Assembly: GCF_029870595.1 (NCBI RefSeq)
Contig: NZ_JAPDIR010000020.1
Coordinates: 34,388-98,387, forward strand
Direction of reading: 5' to 3'
DNA length: 64,000 bases
Origin: Sphingomonas sp. CBMAI 2297
Lineage (GTDB): Bacteria > Pseudomonadota > Alphaproteobacteria > Sphingomonadales > Sphingomonadaceae
Made by a program: the position numbers and the translations under genes. The first letter of the stretch is position 1. Each line of letters starts with the position of its first letter. The notes under the pieces are model-generated. The model ran no database searches, had not been told where the DNA came from, and worked only from the letters and a program-made list of their open reading frames with translations. Below, piece by piece: positions 62,534 to 64,000 of this stretch.

Positions 62534-62933
62534 GGGGTGAACGCTGGCTGAACGAATTCTTGCAAGCCGGCTGGCAGCAGCACGTCGTGCGGCAACGCCC
62601 ATGCTCGCGAGAAGGGCTTCACCTCGCCCTATCGAGACGAAAAACTGTCGGAATCGCTTACAGGCGCGATACCTGGTTAACGGCTGCTAACTGTCGAAGC
62701 CCGCAGAAATCTGCGCTTGGCGCAAACTGGCATGGCGAGTGCAGCGTACAAGGCACCCCAAGCGTTCAACGCTTCATTCCAGGGTGGGTCGACCGCTACT
62801 TTCCCCGGTCTCGCGTCGACCCACCCGACCCGGGGTTCCCCGAAAGCTGATGCCAGATAGGGCGCGACTCGCCCCATGCGCCCTCATCCCCGCCTTCGCA
62901 GGGGCGACGAGAGCAGTGACCGCGAGGCCGAGA
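62534..62933. other. Gene-free region with sigma-54-like promoter, dyad and hairpin
   Basis: About 400 bases without a supported gene. On the plus strand a GG-N10-GC element lies at 62728-62743 (TGGCATG-GCGA-GTGCA), two changes from the sigma-54 consensus. About 65-85 bp upstream is CTGT-N11-ACAG (62645-62663), placed like an activator site. Downstream is a perfect 12-bp stem GGGTGGGTCGAC / GTCGACCCACCC (62782-62793, 62815-62826). A REP-like palindrome lies at 62883-62912. The only following reading frame (62732-62857, about 41 codons) is not convincing. Confidence 0.4.
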
Positions 62934-63269
62934 TTATGCGGAAGCCGCGCCGGCGCCCTTGTCGGCCAGCAGCGCGCCCAGCTCGCCGCTCTCGAACATC
63001 TCCATCATGATGTCCGAACCGCCCACGAACTCGCCCTTCACATAGAGCTGCGGGATGGTCGGCCAGTCGGAGAATTCCTTGATCCCCTGGCGGATGCCCT
63101 GGTCCTGGAGCACGTCGACGCTCTCGAACTCGGCACCGAGATGGTTGAGGATCGCCACCGCGCGGCTGGAAAAGCCGCACTGCGGGAAGAGCGGGCTGCC
63201 CTTCATGAACAGCAGCACCGCGTTGCTATCGACCAGCGCCTTGATGCGCGCCTGGGTATCGTCGGTCAC
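62934..63269 (-). CDS. grxD: Monothiol glutaredoxin (Grx4/GrxD)
   Basis: The 111-residue protein carries CGFS at residues 31-34 in PLFPQCGFSSRAV, the monothiol active site that ligates a 2Fe-2S cluster with glutathione. WPTIPQLYVKGEFVGGSDIM is the glutathione-binding part. It partners with BolA-type proteins in cluster trafficking and iron sensing. It is the third gene of the zeta-inhibitor/BolA/Grx run, 5 bp after the BolA-like gene. Confidence 0.95.
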   Translation of the reverse strand: MTDDTQARIKALVDSNAVLLFMKGSPLFPQCGFSSRAVAILNHLGAEFESVDVLQDQGIRQGIKEFSDWPTIPQLYVKGEFVGGSDIMMEMFESGELGALLADKGAGAASA

Positions 63270-63274
63270 TTCAC

Positions 63275-63514
63275 TTACTCCTCGAGCGGCGCTTCGGTGG
63301 TGAGCTGGAGCGCGTGGAGCACGCCGCCCATGCGCCCGCCGAGCGCGGCATAGACCGCCTGGTGCTGGCGCACCCGCGGCATGCCCTTGAACATCGGCGC
63401 GACCACGCGCGCCGCATAATGATCGCCGTCCCCGGCAAGATCGGTGATCTCGACCCGGGCATCGGGGATGCCGGCCTTGATCAGGTCCTCGATCTCGGCG
63501 GCAGCCATCGGCAT
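63275..63514 (-). CDS. BolA-family protein
   Basis: The 79-residue protein has the BolA fold: AEIEDLIKAGIPDARVEITDL at the N-terminus, a middle strand (YAARVVAPMFKGM), and RVRQHQAVYAALGGRMGGVLHALQL with the conserved His. BolA proteins bind a 2Fe-2S cluster with monothiol glutaredoxins. ATG 63514 overlaps the upstream stop (TGATG), giving coupling, and is preferred to ATG 63508. Confidence 0.92.
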   Translation of the reverse strand: MPMAAAEIEDLIKAGIPDARVEITDLAGDGDHYAARVVAPMFKGMPRVRQHQAVYAALGGRMGGVLHALQLTTEAPLEE

Positions 63515-63837
63515 CAGACTTCGCCCATCAGTTGGCGGCGCGCCTCGACCGCCTGCTCCTCGAGCGCGCGGCGCACCGTGGCGTCGTCGGTCTCGATGCC
63601 GGCGGCGAGCAGGTCGCCGAGCAGCTTGCGGATCACGTCCTCGTCGCCGGCTTCCTCGAAATCGGCCTGGACGACCGCCTTGGCATAGGCGTCGGTCTCT
63701 TCCGGGGTCAGCTTCATCTGCGCGGCGGCCCATTGGCCGACCAGCCGGTTGCGGCGCGCGGTGACGCGGAAGGCCATGTCCTCGTCGCGCGCGAACTTCG
63801 CCTCGAATGCCTTTTCGCGATCGTCGAACGTGGTCAT
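63514..63837 (-). CDS. DUF1476 protein, F1Fo-ATPase zeta-type inhibitor subunit
   Basis: The 107-residue helical protein matches DUF1476 (FDDREKAFEAKFARDEDMAFR, MKLTPEETDAYAKAVVQADF, VRRALEEQAVEARRQLM). The family is known in Paracoccus and other alphaproteobacteria as the zeta subunit that inhibits ATP hydrolysis by the F1 motor. In this operon it precedes BolA and Grx4. Its role outside the ATPase is unclear. Confidence 0.9.
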   Translation of the reverse strand: MTTFDDREKAFEAKFARDEDMAFRVTARRNRLVGQWAAAQMKLTPEETDAYAKAVVQADFEEAGDEDVIRKLLGDLLAAGIETDDATVRRALEEQAVEARRQLMGEV

Positions 63838-64000
63838 TGCAATCCCCTAACTGGCGTTTGGTGCGGAGATAGGGGGGCGATGGCCGGAGGGCAAGCCAGC
63901 CTTCTCCCCTCCCTGGAAGGTAGGGGTCGGGGGTGGGTGGATATACGCGATACGGCGGGAGCGGGCTTCGAACCCCGGCAGTATCGCTAGGCCTCCACCC
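63838..64000. other. Right end of the window without a recognised gene
   Basis: These 163 bases carry the upstream region of the DUF1476 operon (promoter not assigned) and further sequence in which I see no reliable coding frame or structural RNA. A gene crossing the right edge cannot be excluded. Confidence 0.4.

Noticed and set aside
62732..62857. A 41-codon reading frame after the sigma-54-like element
   Set aside because: It is short, has no ribosome-binding site at a useful distance and no recognisable motif.

Overview
The window is GC-rich chromosomal DNA from an alphaproteobacterium, most likely a sphingomonad (Sphingomonas or a close relative). The evidence is the gene order FYDLN-acid protein / aroA / cmk / rpsA / ihfB, the zeta-type ATPase inhibitor / BolA / CGFS-glutaredoxin trio, an STN-containing TonB receptor with FecI/FecR regulators, very large beta-helical adhesins, and many short palindromic intergenic repeats of the form GTCATCCCCGC...GCGGGGATGAC. 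No phage, plasmid or complete insertion sequence is present. One probable 100-bp MITE is.

Layout. (1) 1-21.5 kb: a two-partner secretion locus. A giant TpsA-type exoprotein (minus strand, open for 5,128 codons and running off the left edge) lies 11 bp after its TpsB outer-membrane transporter. Upstream are a LuxR/GerE-type solo regulator and, divergently, a NarL-type response regulator overlapping a 7TM-DISM histidine kinase. Two copies of a 20-bp palindrome (TGTCnCTA-N4-TAGnGACA) sit about 95-110 bp in front of all three transcription units. This looks like a dedicated adhesin control circuit. (2) 21.5-24.4 kb: serine acetyltransferase, a class I glutamine-amidotransferase-like hydrolase, and two small DUF proteins. 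(3) 24.4-31.0 kb: a cell-surface-signalling unit. An STN-TonB receptor converges on an operon of ECF sigma factor, FecR anti-sigma factor and secreted M28 peptidase; two inverted copies of a ~45-bp repeat bracket it. (4) 31.0-41.4 kb: a DoxX-like membrane protein, a 2,546-aa type V autotransporter, a GT-B glycosyltransferase upstream on the same strand, and a divergent TetR regulator. (5) 41.5-48.3 kb: the housekeeping core, with tRNA-Ala(GGC), FYDLN protein, aroA, an inserted proline-iminopeptidase-like gene, cmk, rpsA, ihfB and tRNA-Leu(UAA). (6) 48.3-53.9 kb: a hemerythrin-like protein divergent from a flavin-type split-barrel protein and a split-barrel/GAF/winged-helix regulator, followed by an orphan solute-binding lipoprotein and small membrane proteins. 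(7) 53.5-64.0 kb: nadC with RNase T2, a PhyH-type dioxygenase, nadA, a DUF4230 protein with an MBL-fold hydrolase, a BlaI/M56 antirepressor pair with its operator, and the zeta inhibitor/BolA/Grx4 operon.

Most accessory content serves the cell surface: two giant adhesins, a signalling TonB receptor, a secreted peptidase and a secreted RNase. The most novel features are the TPS regulatory circuit with its paired operators, the split-barrel/GAF/wHTH regulator beside phased direct repeats, and the small mobile element with a clear target-site duplication. All functional statements come from reading the sequence without database searches.
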